This document shows positions 32,851 through 45,332 of a DNA stretch of 64,000 nucleotides, in pieces. The notes beneath the pieces were generated by a model. That model worked only from the letters and a program-made list of their open reading frames with translations, did no database searches and was not told the origin of the DNA. The stretch comes from Ahaetulla prasina. Taxonomy: Eukaryota; Chordata; Lepidosauria; Squamata; Colubridae. How positions within the stretch are numbered: the first letter of the stretch is position 1; every line of letters starts with the position of its first letter. The translations under genes were made by a program, and so were the position numbers. The stretch lies in the NCBI RefSeq assembly GCF_028640845.1, contig NC_080546.1, forward strand, positions 85,340,757-85,404,756, in the 5' to 3' direction.

Positions 32851-33590
32851 AAGACATTCTTGCCATTAAATGTATTTATATCCTTGTCGGTCCTTTTGAC
32901 TCTTAATACCTTTTCTATCGTCTTCCTGCTTTTGATTAATGAATGGCAATCATATAATCCCTTAGAAGAATATTGTGTGGGAGTAATTTGCCTCAGACGC
33001 TGAGTAACTCACATTTTCCTCCCTTTTCAGAGGGTAGCTTTTGCGTCCCTTTGCAATGATTAATACAAGTATGCAAGACATACTTAAGGAATGAATTGAT
33101 ACTGCTTACCGATGCCCCAATTTCACAGAGAACATCCCATTATATGCCAACCCCCCTAACCAAAAACCTCAAGAAATCTTTTCAAAGCTGTTCCAGAAAC
33201 TAAATTGGATTTTGCGGCTTAAACTGCATTGTGAGGATTTAGCTTAAGCTACACAAAATGTAGGATTCCTCTCTTAGGTATGAGAAAGTTTTTGTGAATC
33301 ACATTTAGGATATTTAAATTAGCAGTGATGACTGACAATATCCATAATCCAGTTCTTGAGAAGTGGGCATTTAAGGTCCAACCCAGCGTGTCTAACGAAT
33401 TGAGAATGCAAACACTTCAAAAAGAAAATTGTCCACTTTCTGCTTTTAAATGTGTTAACGAATTCCCATTACTATGATGGATGAGTTAGCATGTTGCATA
33501 CAGAGTTTACAACTGTGTAAACTCTGACAATGTTGTGGGCGGGTGAGTGAGTGATAGATTTTCTTCTGTGATAGGACCAGGGTGAGCTGC
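32851..33590. other. No recognised feature
   Basis: AT-rich unique sequence. Confidence 0.45.
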
Positions 33591-33823
33591 TGGGCGTTAA
33601 CAGGGGTTCGGGAGAACCTCTAGCTAAGATTCTGTGCAGTTTGGAGAACCCCCAAATCCCGTTCCTGGCTGGCCCTGCCTACCCCTCCCCTCTCCTCCCC
33701 TCCCAGGAGCCCCCATGTGGGCCATTTTGGATGCAGGTAAGTGCAAGGCATGTGTAGAAGCTTGTGGAGGGTGAAAAACAGTCTTCCAGAGAGTCTCCGT
33801 AGCTTGGGGAGGCTGTTTTCTAT

Positions 33824-33870
<47 letters not shown>

Positions 33871-34590
33871 TTTTGTCACACAGTATATATAAGTATAAGC
33901 ATGAAATAACTATACAATATATAAGCATATATATAAGCATAAGTATGTAATAACTATATTAATTGGATATAATAAAAGGAAACAATAGGACAGGAATGGT
34001 AGGCACGTTTGTGCTCTTATGCACGCCTCTTAGGAATGGGGTGAGGTCAACAGTAGACAATTTTTGGTTAAAGCTTTGGGGATTTTGGGAAGAGACCACA
34101 GAGTCAGGTAGTGCATTCCAAGTATTAACAACTCTGTTACTGAAGTCATATTTTCTGCAGTCAAGATTGGAGCGGTTCATATTAAGCTTAAATCTGTTGT
34201 ATGCTCGTGTATTGTTGCAATTGAAGCTGAAGTAGTCTTTGACAGGAAAGACATTGCAACAGATGATTCTATGAGTTAAACTCAGGTCATGTCGAAGGCG
34301 GTGTACTTCTAAATTTTCTAATCCCAGGATTTCAAGTCTGGTGGCATAAGGTATTTTGTTGTATTCAGAGGAGTGGAGAACTCTTCTTGTAAAATATTTC
34401 TAGACACATTCAATTGTATTGATGTCTGAAATGTGGTATGGGTTCCAGACAGTTTCACCCTCCCGGAGGCTCAAGGAAAACCACCGGAGCCCGGGGAAGG
34501 CAAAAATGCCTCCCCCCATGTGGGGCACTAGGCCACACCCACCATGGCCACGCCCACCCAGAAACTGGGCAGAGAACCCCTTGCTAAATT
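33591..34590. repeat. GC-rich repeat of unknown class, split by LINE-B
   Basis: Two GC-rich pieces (33591-33820 and 34449-34590). The left starts CAGGGGTTCGGGAGAACC and the right ends GCAGAGAACCCCTTGC, which look like degenerate inverted ends of one hAT-like element. Class uncertain. Confidence 0.4.
33822..34448 (-). mobile_element. LINE-B 3' part
   Basis: (TTTA)13 at 33822-33872, reversed LINE-B 3' UTR and C-terminal coding (frame 33959-34180: YDFSNRVVNTWNALPDSVVS), truncated at the INTIE region. Confidence 0.88.
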
Positions 34591-34662
34591 CACAAAGCAT
34601 GAATGGTGTAATTTGTGTCAGTCATAACATGCAACTGACATAAATTAGATACTTCATTATTT
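34591..34662. other. 72 bp segment shared with the 3' flank of another LINE-A copy
   Basis: Reverse complement of 49871-49942 with about three differences, immediately beyond the LINE-A tail in both places. It may be a 3' transduction or a shared target repeat. Confidence 0.7.
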
Positions 34663-35053
34663 AGAATAGAATAGAATAGAATTTTTTATTGGCCAAGTGT
34701 GATTGGACACACAAGGAATTTGTCTTTAGTGCATATGCTCTCAGTGTACATAAAAAGAAAAGTTACCTTCATCAAGAATCATAAGGTACAACACTTAATG
34801 ATAGTCATAGGGTACAAATAAGCAACCAGGAAACAATCAATATCAATATAGTAAGGAAACAGGCAACAAAGTTACAGTCATACAGTCATAAGTGGGAGGA
34901 GATGGGTTGATGGGAACAATGAGAAGATTAATAGTAGTGCAGATTTAGTCAATAGTTTGACAGTGTTGAGGGAATTATTTGTTTAGCAGAGTGATGGCAT
35001 TCAGGAAAAAACTGTTCTTGTGTCTAGTCGTTTTGGTGTGCAGTGCTCTATAG

Positions 35054-35055
<2 letters not shown>
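34663..35055 (-). mobile_element. LINE-A 3' UTR copy
   Basis: Three AATAG units, LINE-A terminus and UTR, ending at CAGTGCTCTATA where a GA microsatellite begins. Confidence 0.85.
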
Positions 35056-35093
<38 letters not shown>

Positions 35094-35154
35094 GAGACAG
35101 AGAGATACATGATGGAACGATAAATGTATATATGGATGGATGGATGGATGGATG

Positions 35155-35211
<57 letters not shown>

Positions 35212-35280
35212 GAGATAGTAGATAGAGAGATAGACAGACAGACAAATGGTAGGTAGATGAGATAGATAGATGGATGGGTG

Positions 35281-35336
<56 letters not shown>

Positions 35337-35338
35337 TT
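35052..35338. repeat. GA, GGAT and GATA microsatellites
   Basis: GA at 35052-35105, GGAT at 35135-35157, GATA at 35156-35206 and 35281-35335. Confidence 0.95.
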
Positions 35339-36222
35339 AAATTTATATGTTGCCCATCGCATTCCCAAGTGAGTCAAGTGGGTTGAGTTTGGCAGAGTCT
35401 TCCACCAAAGCAGCTATGAGTAAGTAAATAGTCTGCATTATAGTAACTCCTTAGTTCTTGTTTCTGCTTTAGCTGTGGCAAATGCAGTGTGATTTGGAAG
35501 AGGGAAAAAGAAGAATGAAGACTAGCTTTTCATTAACTAGCACAGGAGAAAAAGAATGAATAGCTATTTTAAAAAAAAAAAACCATATATATTTTTGATA
35601 AGAATGATGAAACTTGAAGAAAGATTTGGACATTAGAGGTGGAGGAAGCATATCAAATTCCATAGAAAACAATAAAGGACTTTTGAGCCTTCCAAATCTG
35701 TCCATATTTTACTTGTTTTCCAACAGAACGGAAGGAAAAAAAATGATAGAAAAGTTAGATCATTACTTAGAAAATAAGCAGTGCCCACATTTCTTCAAAA
35801 TTGATGCAGTGGTCCTCAGACTATATTGCCTTAGATCCTGATGTTGCAATGCTTACCATGCTTTGTTTTGAGACAGATTACAGTGAAATTTACGGTGGGA
35901 GACGATCCTACAGTGAGAAATATATGTGACAAATTTCTTACAGGCAGCCTGATTGATTTTTGTGCAAAACAAACATGTGGTTGGAAGAAATAAGGAATGG
36001 ATAGGAGCTTACTGTCAGTGGCGAAGATTAAAGATTTACAATAACAGCCGGGTCACTTTTCTTCTTTAAAATAAAATTTAGACCTTAAGCCAGTTCTGAA
36101 CATAAATCAACCACAAAAAATGGTAGTTTGATCATAAAGATCATTTTGTCAGTCACTTAATCCAAAATTTCTCAACCTTTCCAGTCCACCAAGAAGTACT
36201 TCAATAAGAAATTTGTAAATAT
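35339..36222. other. No recognised feature
   Basis: AT-rich unique sequence; small frames show no family features. Confidence 0.45.
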
Positions 36223-36322
36223 ACAAATAGAATGAGACTATTGCCTTACACACTGTAAGCCGCCCTGAGTCTTCGGAGAAGGGCGGGATATAAATGTAAA
36301 TAATAATAATAAAAAAAAAAGA
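36223..36322 (+). mobile_element. 3' end of the L2-tailed SINE
   Basis: TGTAAGCCGCCCTGAGTCTT then GGAGAAGGGCGGGATATAAA and an AATAAT tail, identical in kind to 47240-47300. Confidence 0.75.
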
Positions 36323-36355
36323 ATCCAGCCTCATTTTTTTTAAAAAAATAAAAAA

Positions 36356-36480
36356 TTACAGGAAGTCCTTGACTTACAACCGTTCGATCTTACAACAGCA
36401 CTGAAAAAAGTAACTTATGACCGTTTTTCACGCTTATGACCCCAGTCAGACACTTGGCAATTGATGCATATTTAAAACAT
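36356..36480. mobile_element. MITE-t fragment
   Basis: TA then CAGGAAGTCCTTGACTTAC, later CTTATGACCGTTTTTCACGC. Internally deleted relative to 60633-60960. Confidence 0.55.
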
Positions 36481-36524
36481 ACACTGTCCATGGGTCATAT
36501 CAGTGATGGGTTTCAAAATTCTTT

Positions 36525-37972
<1,448 letters not shown>

Positions 37973-38275
37973 TCAAAATTCTTTACTACCAGTTCTGTAG
38001 GTGTGGCTTGGTGGGCGTGGCATGGCTTGATGGGCGTGGCTTGGTGGGTGTGGCGGGGAAGGATATTGTAAAATCTCCATTCCCTTCCCAATCCAGGGGA
38101 AGGTTACTGCAAAATCCCCATTTCCTCCCGATCAGCTGGGAATTGGGAGGCAGAGAATAGATGGGGGTGGGGCCAGTCAGAATTTTTACTACCGGTTCTC
38201 CAAACTACTCAAAATTTCTGCTACTGGTTCTCCAGAACTGGTCAGAACCTGCTGAAACCCACCTCTGGGTCATAT

Positions 38276-38514
38276 GACCGATTTTTGGAACTTTCTGAGA
38301 AGCAAAGTCAATGGAGAAGCCAGATTCGTTTAATAACCTTGTTACTAATTTAACAACGGCTGTCAGCTCTGAAGCAGACCTGATTCTGAAGCTTCGGTCT
38401 TGCCACACCGGAGTGGGAGATAGAGAATGGCGGAATAGAGATAGCTGGGGTTTTGTTGTCAGGTGTTTGACAATTCTCCCCTCACTTTCTTTCTCTGAAA
38501 ACATGCTAGCAAGT
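38276..38514. other. Short unique stretch
   Basis: Nothing recognised; possibly more MITE-t sequence near 38275-38350 (AACAACGGCTGTC). Confidence 0.35.
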
Positions 38515-38800
38515 GTTCTAGACCAGCCCCCTGCTCAAGCAGGAGACCTTATACAATTTGAGACAAGTGGCTGTCCAGTCTCTTCTTAAAAACCACCAGT
38601 GATGCAGCACCTACAACGTCTGAAGGCAACTTCTGTTCCACTGGTTAATTGTTTTCACTGTTAGGAAGTTTCTCCTTAATTCCACGTTGCTTCTCTCCAC
38701 GATTAGTTTCCATCCATTGTTTCTTGTCGTGCCTTCTTTTAGTCTCCAGGCATTTAATCATCTCAGTTGTTCTTCTCTGCATTTTTTCCAAAGTTGTTCC
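38515..38800 (-). mobile_element. CR1 3' fragment
   Basis: Reversed CR1 3' region: CCCCCTGCTCAAGCAGGAGA, then AGTTTCTCCTTAATTCCACG and TTTCCATCCATTGTTTCTTG. The extreme terminus is missing. Confidence 0.8.
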
Positions 38801-38837
38801 AAATTTTTTTCTCGCCAGGAAGACTGCAGAGACTTAT

Positions 38838-39453
38838 TGTTGTCACCTAGGCCCAAGTAATTATTACCAGACAGAATCGGTCCTAAACAAACGTATTTTA
38901 TTAAAACAGTTGGGAATTACTTCATTCTCAGCTTAGTCCAAATTAAGTCCAAAACAAAGTCCTTCCGTAAAAGTCCTTCGGCCTTATCACAAACCTTTTT
39001 CTTCTTTGGCACGTGTCAAAGGCTTTTCTTGGCAAAGCTCCCTGAAGTTCAGAAACAAGAGACACCGACTAAAAACAATTGTAGAAACATTGCTTTCCTA
39101 TAAAGAACCCAAAAGCCGTTGATGCTCTTTTAAGCCTTATGGGAGGGGCCAATCATCTCCTGGCCTTACTCCCAAGTCGTTCTTTTTGCCTCAACTGCTC
39201 TTGCCTTCTGGCAGCTCTAAGCAGGCATGCACTAGGAACAGGCTCCTCCTGTTTCTCTGCCTCTCTGTTGTTCGCCTCTGGAGGCTCCAGAGTCTGTGCA
39301 GTGCTCCCAGATGGTCTTGGCCCCATCTCTGCTTCCGATGCAGGGCCCTCATACGGGCCTTCCCCAGAGTTCAGGACTGGCCCATGGTCCTCCGCACCCT
39401 CCTCATTGTCCGACTCCGCTGCTAGCTCTGCGGGCTGCTGGCGGACCACAACA
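38838..39453 (-). mobile_element. Solo LTR-C
   Basis: TGTTGTCACCTAGG to GGCGGACCACAACA with a perfect CTTAT duplication (38833-38837, 39454-39458). It has reversed TATA-like CTTTTAAGCC and CCAAT-type GGCCAATCATC elements near 39128-39150. Confidence 0.9.
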
Positions 39454-39500
39454 CTTATCTAGGCAGTCACCAGTAATCAAAACTGTGTCAAAGGCATCAA

Positions 39501-39503
<3 letters not shown>

Positions 39504-39556
<53 letters not shown>
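39504..39556. repeat. (CA)26 microsatellite
   Basis: Uninterrupted dinucleotide array. Confidence 0.97.
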
Positions 39557-39754
39557 AAATGCTTCACAATAAATGCTTTTTATAAAAATTAGGGATTATT
39601 GCCCCATCTGTTTTAGGCTCTCAGTGCATGCCTCTCGTACATGGGATAAAATACAGTACATGAGCCATGGTGGCACAGTGATTATTTACATTTCATTAAT
39701 AGCCATACATCCCAGCAATCTATGGTATTTTCAGTAAGCTAATCCTCTGCTCCG

Positions 39755-39997
39755 AGAGCTGTGGTTGCGCAGTGGCTAGAATGCAGTACTGCAGACTACT
39801 TCTGTGACTGCCGGCTGCCTGCAATTTGGCAGTTCGATTCTTATCACGCTCAAGGAAGCCTTCCATCCTTCTGAGGTGGGTAAAATGAGGACCCAGATTG
39901 TTGGGGGGCAAATATGCTGAAATCTGTAAGCCATTTAGGGCTGTAGAAGCACTGTGAAGTGGTATATAAGTCTAAATGCCATTGCTGCTGTTGCTAT
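39755..39997 (+). mobile_element. tRNA-derived SINE
   Basis: Head GTGGTTGCGCAGTGGCTAGA (A-box-like), then GCAGTTCGATTCTTATC (B-box-like), body GGTAAAATGAGGACCCAGAT, tail GGTATATAAGTCTAAATGCC. The body is shared with the SINEs at 47035 and 57250, the tail is not. Confidence 0.75.
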
Positions 39998-40189
39998 GGT
40001 TAGAAAAATGGAGAAGGTTATTAATAATGCATCTTAAATATTTACGGATATTCTTAGTGAAGTAGTATTTTCAAAACTCTCTTCAGAGCTCATTAGCGCT
40101 TTGTAAGATGCTTATTACTCTTCAAGATAAGCTTCAGTGTATTTAAATGCTCATTCAAATATATGTAGAGTGGATTTGCTTACTGCTAA
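39998..40189. other. Short unique stretch
   Basis: Nothing recognised. Confidence 0.4.
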
Positions 40190-40545
40190 TATCTACAAGG
40201 TTTTGGTTCCAACTTTTTGGATTGCAATCCTGATGAAAACCTTTGAAAGGCTAGTGCTTTCCTACTTGAAAACCATCACGAATCCGCTCTTAGACCCCTT
40301 GCAATTTGCATACCGAGCAAATAGATCAACAGATGATGCTGTTAATATGGCTCTGCACTACATCCTACAACATCTTGAGTCTCCAAAGACCTATGCAAGG
40401 GTGCTTTTTGTAGACTTTAGTTCAGCATTCAATACCATCATTCCAGACATTCTTCTAACTAAGCTAAACCAGCTACAGGTACCGGAACAGACTTGTAAGT
40501 GGATCACAAGCTTCCTAACAAACAGGAAGCAGCAGGTCGAAATGT
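40190..40545 (+). pseudogene. LINE reverse transcriptase palm fragment (LINE-A type)
   Basis: The frame encodes FERLVLSYLKTITNPLLDPL and FAYRANRSTDDAVNMALHY, then VLFVDFSSAFNTIIPD with the motif A aspartate, and KWITSFLTNRKQQV. This is the RT region that precedes the LINE-A C-terminal part in complete elements of this type. It is the only window copy with motif A. It stops at the junction with PLE-like sequence at about 40541, so motifs B and C are missing. No 3' UTR follows. Confidence 0.82.
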
Positions 40546-40616
40546 TGCCAAGACACTTCCAATTTTACACGGAAAACCCGAACAACCAAAGACCTACATA
40601 TATATATGTATGTATG
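40541..40616 (+). repeat. PLE-like repeat end
   Basis: TCGAAATGTTGCCAAGACAC, then TTTTACACGGAAAACCCGAA, ending in a TATATATGTATG spacer where the gypsy element inserted. Confidence 0.5.
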
Positions 40617-41125
40617 TGCCGTGTCCCACTCCTCCGCTGACGGCTGGGTCCGGGAAATCCGAATCAGGCGTGCCTCTGCAGCTCTGCCCAAAGTCCTAGC
40701 AAAGTCCTCAGAGCAGGCAGGAGACCAGTAAGTGACTTCAGCAAGATAAGTTTGACTTTTTGCCTGACTCAGAGACTGCCAGAAAGTAGCTCCTTTATAT
40801 AGGCCATGGGGTGTGGCACCATGACTCAGCACTCATTAAGGCCTGCCCTCCTTCCTCTGTAGCCTCCGCCTCCAATCTTCTGATGCGAGGGTCACACCAA
40901 TCAGCTGTTGGGAGTAAACCTCCTCAGGCTCACCTGCTGTGGAGGAGGGGAGGGGTCTAGCTGCCCGCTTGCCTGGGCATGGAGTCAGGGCTGGGGCAGG
41001 GAGATTCTCCTTCTGCAGTTTGTGTGGGCATGGAGCCAGGACTGGGACCGGGAGGCATACATTCCTCAGTGTGCGGGAGCAGGTAAGAAGGCCCCGGCTG
41101 CTCTGAGGGCAGGCAAGACACAACA
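40617..41125 (-). mobile_element. 3' LTR (LTR-G)
   Basis: Plus strand TGCCGTGTCCC to GACACAACA; the second base pair differs from TGTCGTGTCCC in the other LTR. Reversed promoter module: TTTATATAGGCC (about 40794), GGGGTGTGG, TGACTCA (about 40822). Confidence 0.93.
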
Positions 41126-41132
41126 CTATCCC

Positions 41133-41345
41133 TCACCGCAGGGCCCTTCCCCCGGGGCTGACGATCGGGATGCGGTCGGGCCGGGTTCTGCTCGTGGAAG
41201 GCCCGCACCAGGTCCGGGCGTGACGCCGGAGGCATTGACCCAGGTGAACTCGTCCCGCACTTGCCACGCCACCAGGTATTGGAAGCGCCTTCAGCCAGCG
41301 GGAGTCGCGATGCTGTGCACCTGCATTCTCCGCCCGCCCGCCGAC
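41133..41345 (-). pseudogene. Chromodomain-like C-terminus of gypsy Pol
   Basis: Across two frames the minus strand encodes NTWWRGK-type and LVRAFHEQNPARPHPD words. The underlying region encodes a YLVAW...W pattern typical of the chromodomain at the integrase end of chromoviruses, which targets chromatin. Split by a frameshift near 41260. Weakly conserved, so tentative. Confidence 0.5.
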
Positions 41346-41443
41346 AGCGACGGGTGGCGCCGGCGCCGGAGGGGAGACGGCGGGCCTCAGGGACCAGCAA
41401 GGACCGATGGAAGACGGATGGATCCGCATGGAACGCGGCAGGG

Positions 41444-42313
41444 TCAATCGGTAGGCCACCGATTGATGACCGCCGACGGGAACGGACCGATGAACCGTGG
41501 TCCAGTTTCTTCGCCGCCGGTCGGACGGGAGATGCTTTGTGGAGAGCCACACGCGTCTCCGACCACCAGTGGGGTGTTGCCCGTCGAACGATCGGCGACC
41601 CGCTTGTAGTCCTCCTTCGCCCGATTCAGCTGCCGACGCACCATCTGCTGGACCGCGTGCAACTCGGAGAGAAAGGACTGTGTCTCGGGAACCGGGGAGT
41701 CCGGGGGCGCCAGAGGGAAGAGCCGCGGATGGTACCCCAAGTTGGCCAGGAACGGGGTGGTCTGGGTGGAGGTGTGTTGGGAGTTGTTGAATGCAAACTC
41801 CGCTAGGGACAGGTAATCGGCCCAGTTGTCCTGCTGTTGGTTCACGAAGCACCGGAGGTACTGTTCCAGGACGCCGATGACCTTTTCCGCCCCGCCGTCG
41901 GTCTCCGGATGGTGCGCCGACGACAGGCACACCTGCACCTCCAATGCGGCCATCAGGCTCTTCCAAAAGCGGGCCGTGAACTGCACCCCACGGTCCGACA
42001 CCACCCTGTCCGGCAGGCCGTGGAGGCGGAAGACGTGCTGCAAGAAGAGACGGGCTGTCTTGGTGGCGGTGGGCAGCCCGCGGCACGGGATGAAGTGTGC
42101 CATCTTGGTGAGCATGTCCACCACCACCAGCACCGTGGTGAACCCCGAGGACGGCGGCAGGTCCGACAGGAAGTCCATGGAAATTGCCCCCCAGGGTCTG
42201 TCAGGAGTCGGCAAGGGCTGGAGGAGACCGAGGGGCCCCGTGGCGGCCTTGGCTTGCCGGCACGGCACGCAGGACGCCACATAGGCATGGACATCATGCC
42301 GCACCCGGGCCAC
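41444..42313 (-). pseudogene. Gypsy integrase
   Basis: The longest clean frame of the element, 289 residues. It holds the two Cys of the HHCC zinc finger (SCVPCRQAK, residues 14-22). The complete DDE core follows: D47 in AISMDFLSDL, D107 in VVSDRGVQFT and E143 in ETDGGAEKV. D107 to E143 has exactly 35 intervening residues, as in retroviral and gypsy integrases. The His pair (CHDNPAAGHLGF) lies in another frame at about 42330-42380, so the zinc finger is split. After about residue 250 the frame drifts out of homology. It inserts the cDNA into the genome in intact relatives. Confidence 0.9.
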
Positions 42314-42329
42314 CAGAAGGTCCGCTACC

Positions 42330-43204
42330 AGGTTGAGAGTCTTGAAAACCCAAATGGCCCGCGGCAGGGTTGTCGTGGCACTGGGTCAGGACGAGGGACC
42401 GAGCGCCCTGCGGGCACATACAACCGCCCCGAACTTGAGTACGTCGTCTTCCAATGTCCACGGAGACGGGGCCCGCCCGCCGCCGCTGCTGAGACCAGGC
42501 GTCTTGGCGCTGCGCCCGCACCCGGGCCCGTAAGTCCACCGGTTCCCGGGCGGCGCCAAGGCTTCCGCCGCAGTACAGTCCGTGGAGGAAGAGGGTCTTG
42601 GGCGCCAGGTACTCCGCTTACGGGACAGGGCGCCCGCCCGTTGTGGCCACTGGGGATATAGGTGACGCGGAAGTTGAACCGGCAAAGAACAGCGACCACC
42701 GGATCTGCCGCTGGTTCAACTTCCGAGCCGTGGTGAGATGTTCGAGGTTCCGATGGTCCGCTCGACCTCCACCTGATGCCGGGCCCTCCAGGTGGTGCCG
42801 CCACGCCGAACGCGCCTTGATAGCCAGCAACCTTTTCCCAGATGGTATAGTTGCGCCGGAAGGGTTGAGCCCGCGAGTAGTACGCGCAGGGAAAAGAGTG
42901 CCGCCATCCGCCGGGCCTGTAGCAGCACCGCCCGAGGGCGACGTTGGAGGCGCCCGCTCCACCACGAAGGCCGGTGCGGGTCGGGATGTCGCAGGATGGG
43001 CTCCGTGACGAAAGCCTTCCTGAGAGCCGTGAAGGCTTCCTCCGCGGGGACCCCACCGAACGGGACCTTCTTCTGAAGGAGCTGGGTGAGCGGAGCCGCC
43101 AGCGTGGCGAAGCCCGGGATGAAGGTCCGATAGTACTGGCGGCCCAGCAGCCGCTGGACATCCTTCACCCGACGCTGGGCTTCCCAGCTGCTCAGGGCCT
43201 CCAC
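42330..43204 (-). pseudogene. Gypsy RNase H and connection region
   Basis: The frame at 42716-43204 begins EALSSWEAQRRVKDVQRLLG and continues YYRTFIPGFATLAAPLTQLL and FVTEPILRHPDPHRP, the RT thumb/RNase H junction typical of gypsy Pol. Downstream RNase H words (HQVEVERTIGTSN, RWSLFFA) are scattered over three frames to about 42590. Many frame changes in GC-rich runs. Confidence 0.82.
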
Positions 43205-43800
43205 CTGCGCTGGTCCATGGCGATCCTCGGGTGAGAGGATGTGCCCGAGGAACTCAATGGACGACCGGAGGAAAACACTTCTCCAGCTTGGCGAGAGCTG
43301 GTGCTCCGCAGGCGCTGCAGGACCAGGCGGAGGTGCTGGAGGTGACTTTCCTGACCGAGTAGACCAGGATGTCGCCCAGGTAGATCACCACGAACCGATC
43401 CAACATGTCCCGGAACACATCGCTCATAAAATGTTGAAGACGGCGGGGCGTTGGTCAGCCCGAACGGCATGACCGTGTACTGTAGTGTCCGTACCGGGTG
43501 CCGAACGCCGCCTTCCACTGCCCCTTCACGCATCCGCACCAGGTTGTAGGCCCCGGAGGTCGAGCTTGGTAAAGATGGAGGCCTCCGCAGCCGGTCCATC
43601 AGCCCGGATGAGCGGCAGGGGTAGCGATTCCGCACCGTGATGGCGCTCAGCCGGCGGTAGTCGCAACACAGGCGCAAATCCCGCCTTCTTTTTACGAAGA
43701 GGACCGGGCCGACAGAGGGACTTGAAGGCCGGATGAACCTCGGGCCAGATTTTTGTCCAGAAAGTCCCTGAGGGCGCCAACTCGGCTCGGACATGGAATA
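43190..43800 (-). pseudogene. Gypsy reverse transcriptase, catalytic YLDD altered to YLGD
   Basis: Palm words are present in several frames: RLCCDYRRLSAITVRNRYP (about 43625-43690), IFTKLDLRG (about 43560), YTVMPFGLTNAP (about 43440-43480). The active-site codons read I-Y-L-G-D on the minus strand (43371-43385): the first catalytic Asp is Gly, one base change. At least two frameshifts separate the motifs. Confidence 0.88.
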
Positions 43801-44149
43801 CAGGCGCCTGGGCAGCGGGCGCCGGGTTGCAGGTCCACGGGCAGTCGAGGGCCGGTGCGGGGTAAGCGGTCCGCCTCCTTTCGCTGAAGACGCCAGCGAA
43901 GTCCTGCAGCCCGGGGCACGGCGACGGCCGGGTGAAGACGCCCTGGCCGGGCGAGGTGTGGCGGATGTGGTCGACACACTGCAGGCTGGGAACGAGATGG
44001 CGCCCGCCACCAGGCCACCTGAGGGTCGTGCGTCCGCAGCCAGGCCAGTCCGAGGATCACTGGGAAGTGGAGGTCCGCCGTCACGTAGAAGCGAATCGCC
44101 TCCTCGTGGTCCCCGGCGGCGAGGCGCAAGGGCTGCGTGGCGGTTAATG

Positions 44150-44352
44150 GGTCCGCCACCAGCTCCTCCCGCCGATGGTCTCGACGCCATCGGAGGGTCT
44201 ACCGGAACCAAGGGGACACCAAAATGGTCCACGAAGGCCCGGTCCATAAAGTTCGTGGTGGCCCCGAATCTACCAGCGCGTGTGCCGATCCTTCCGCCGG
44301 TCACCCACCCACACCCGGTGTCCAAAATCAGGTGCCGAGGGGCCCGGTCCAC
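44150..44352 (-). pseudogene. Gypsy aspartic protease remnant
   Basis: HLILDTG starts the domain. The active-site D-S-G is encoded at about 44265-44275 but the frame changes right after it, inside a run of four G (CCCC on plus, 44264-44267). The following TTNFMDRAFVDHFGVPLVP continues in another frame. Confidence 0.75.
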
Positions 44353-44370
44353 GCCGCCATGTCTGGCGGG

Positions 44371-45303
44371 TTATCCGTGCCCGCCTAGGGTTTCTGCCGG
44401 GCCTGCCCTGCTTCCGACTGGCCAGGCCGGGATTCGGGACGGGCGACGTGTTCCGCCGCTTCCTGGGGCATGCGGCGCGAAATGGCCGGGCTCCCCACAG
44501 TACAAGCACAGCCCCTTGGCGCCCGCCCGCCTCCTGGGCCGCCAGGCGAGGCCTGGCCGCCCTAACTCCATGGGCTCTCGGCGCGCCACGGCGCGGGTGG
44601 CCCGGACGGGTCGGCACGGGTCGAGGGAGGGCGACGGTCTTTGACGGTTGCGGGCGGCGACAGGACGGGCGTTGCTGGAGACGGGTGTCGAGGCGCAGGC
44701 AGAGGGGCACCAGGTCAACGAGGGTCCGCGGCGCCCACCCGAGCCAGCTCGCCCTGGAGCTCTTCCGAAGGCCCTCTTGAACGCGTCCGCTAGTGCCGTG
44801 GTCGCCCAGTCCGAATCATGGCACAGCAACCGGAATTCGCGATGTACTCCCGGAGGGGCGGGCCCTTGTTGGATCTCTCCGAGGCGCCAGGCAGCCGCCT
44901 GGGCCCGCACAGGGTCTTCATACATCAGGCGAAGTTGCCCCAGAACCCCTGGTAGTCCGCCAGCAAGGGGCTGTCCCTGAGCACCAAGGGCGTGGCCCAC
45001 CGCGCAGCCTGGCCAGACAACAGGTTCATCACGGCCACCCTGGCCCGGTCATCTGAAAGTCCCCGCCGCATTGCCATGTAGGTCTGGCACTGGGCCATGA
45101 AGGCCGGGAACATCTCCATCCGCCCTGAGAACTTCTCCGCACCGTACCGGGCTGTGGCGCTGAGGAGGAGGAGGAGGAGGAGGTTGGACTGCTGGGCCAT
45201 TCCCAGCAGCCAGTTGAGCAGTCAGCTGGGCGACTTGCTGTTGCAGTTGCTGGTTGTCTGTTTGTAGCTGCTGCACAATCAGCGCCAGCTGTTGCTGATC
45301 CAT
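44371..45303 (-). pseudogene. Gypsy Gag
   Basis: The likely start is the ATG at 45303, 30 bp inside the 5' LTR boundary. It gives MDQQQLALIVQQLQTDNQQL, a Gln-rich coiled-coil-like N-terminus, then a proline run. The capsid-like part (YGAEKFSGRMEMFPAFMAQC, NLLSGQAARWATPLV) lies in a second frame (44925-45200). The rest, with the zinc knuckle start CLYCGEPGHF (about 44490-44520), lies in a third (44371-45000). The last Cys of the CCHC box is out of frame. Related Gag proteins (sushi-like) package element RNA. Confidence 0.85.
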
Positions 45304-45332
45304 CTTGTAGATGTGTGAGGAGTCAGGCAAGA

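Noticed and set aside
32253..32869. 161- and 95-residue frames rich in Leu, Pro, Ser and Phe
   Set aside because: Translation of the CTTC/CCCT polypyrimidine tract.
41261..44780. Many long plus-strand frames (up to 283 residues)
   Set aside because: Antisense shadows of the GC-rich gypsy gag-pol, where stops are rare in all frames.
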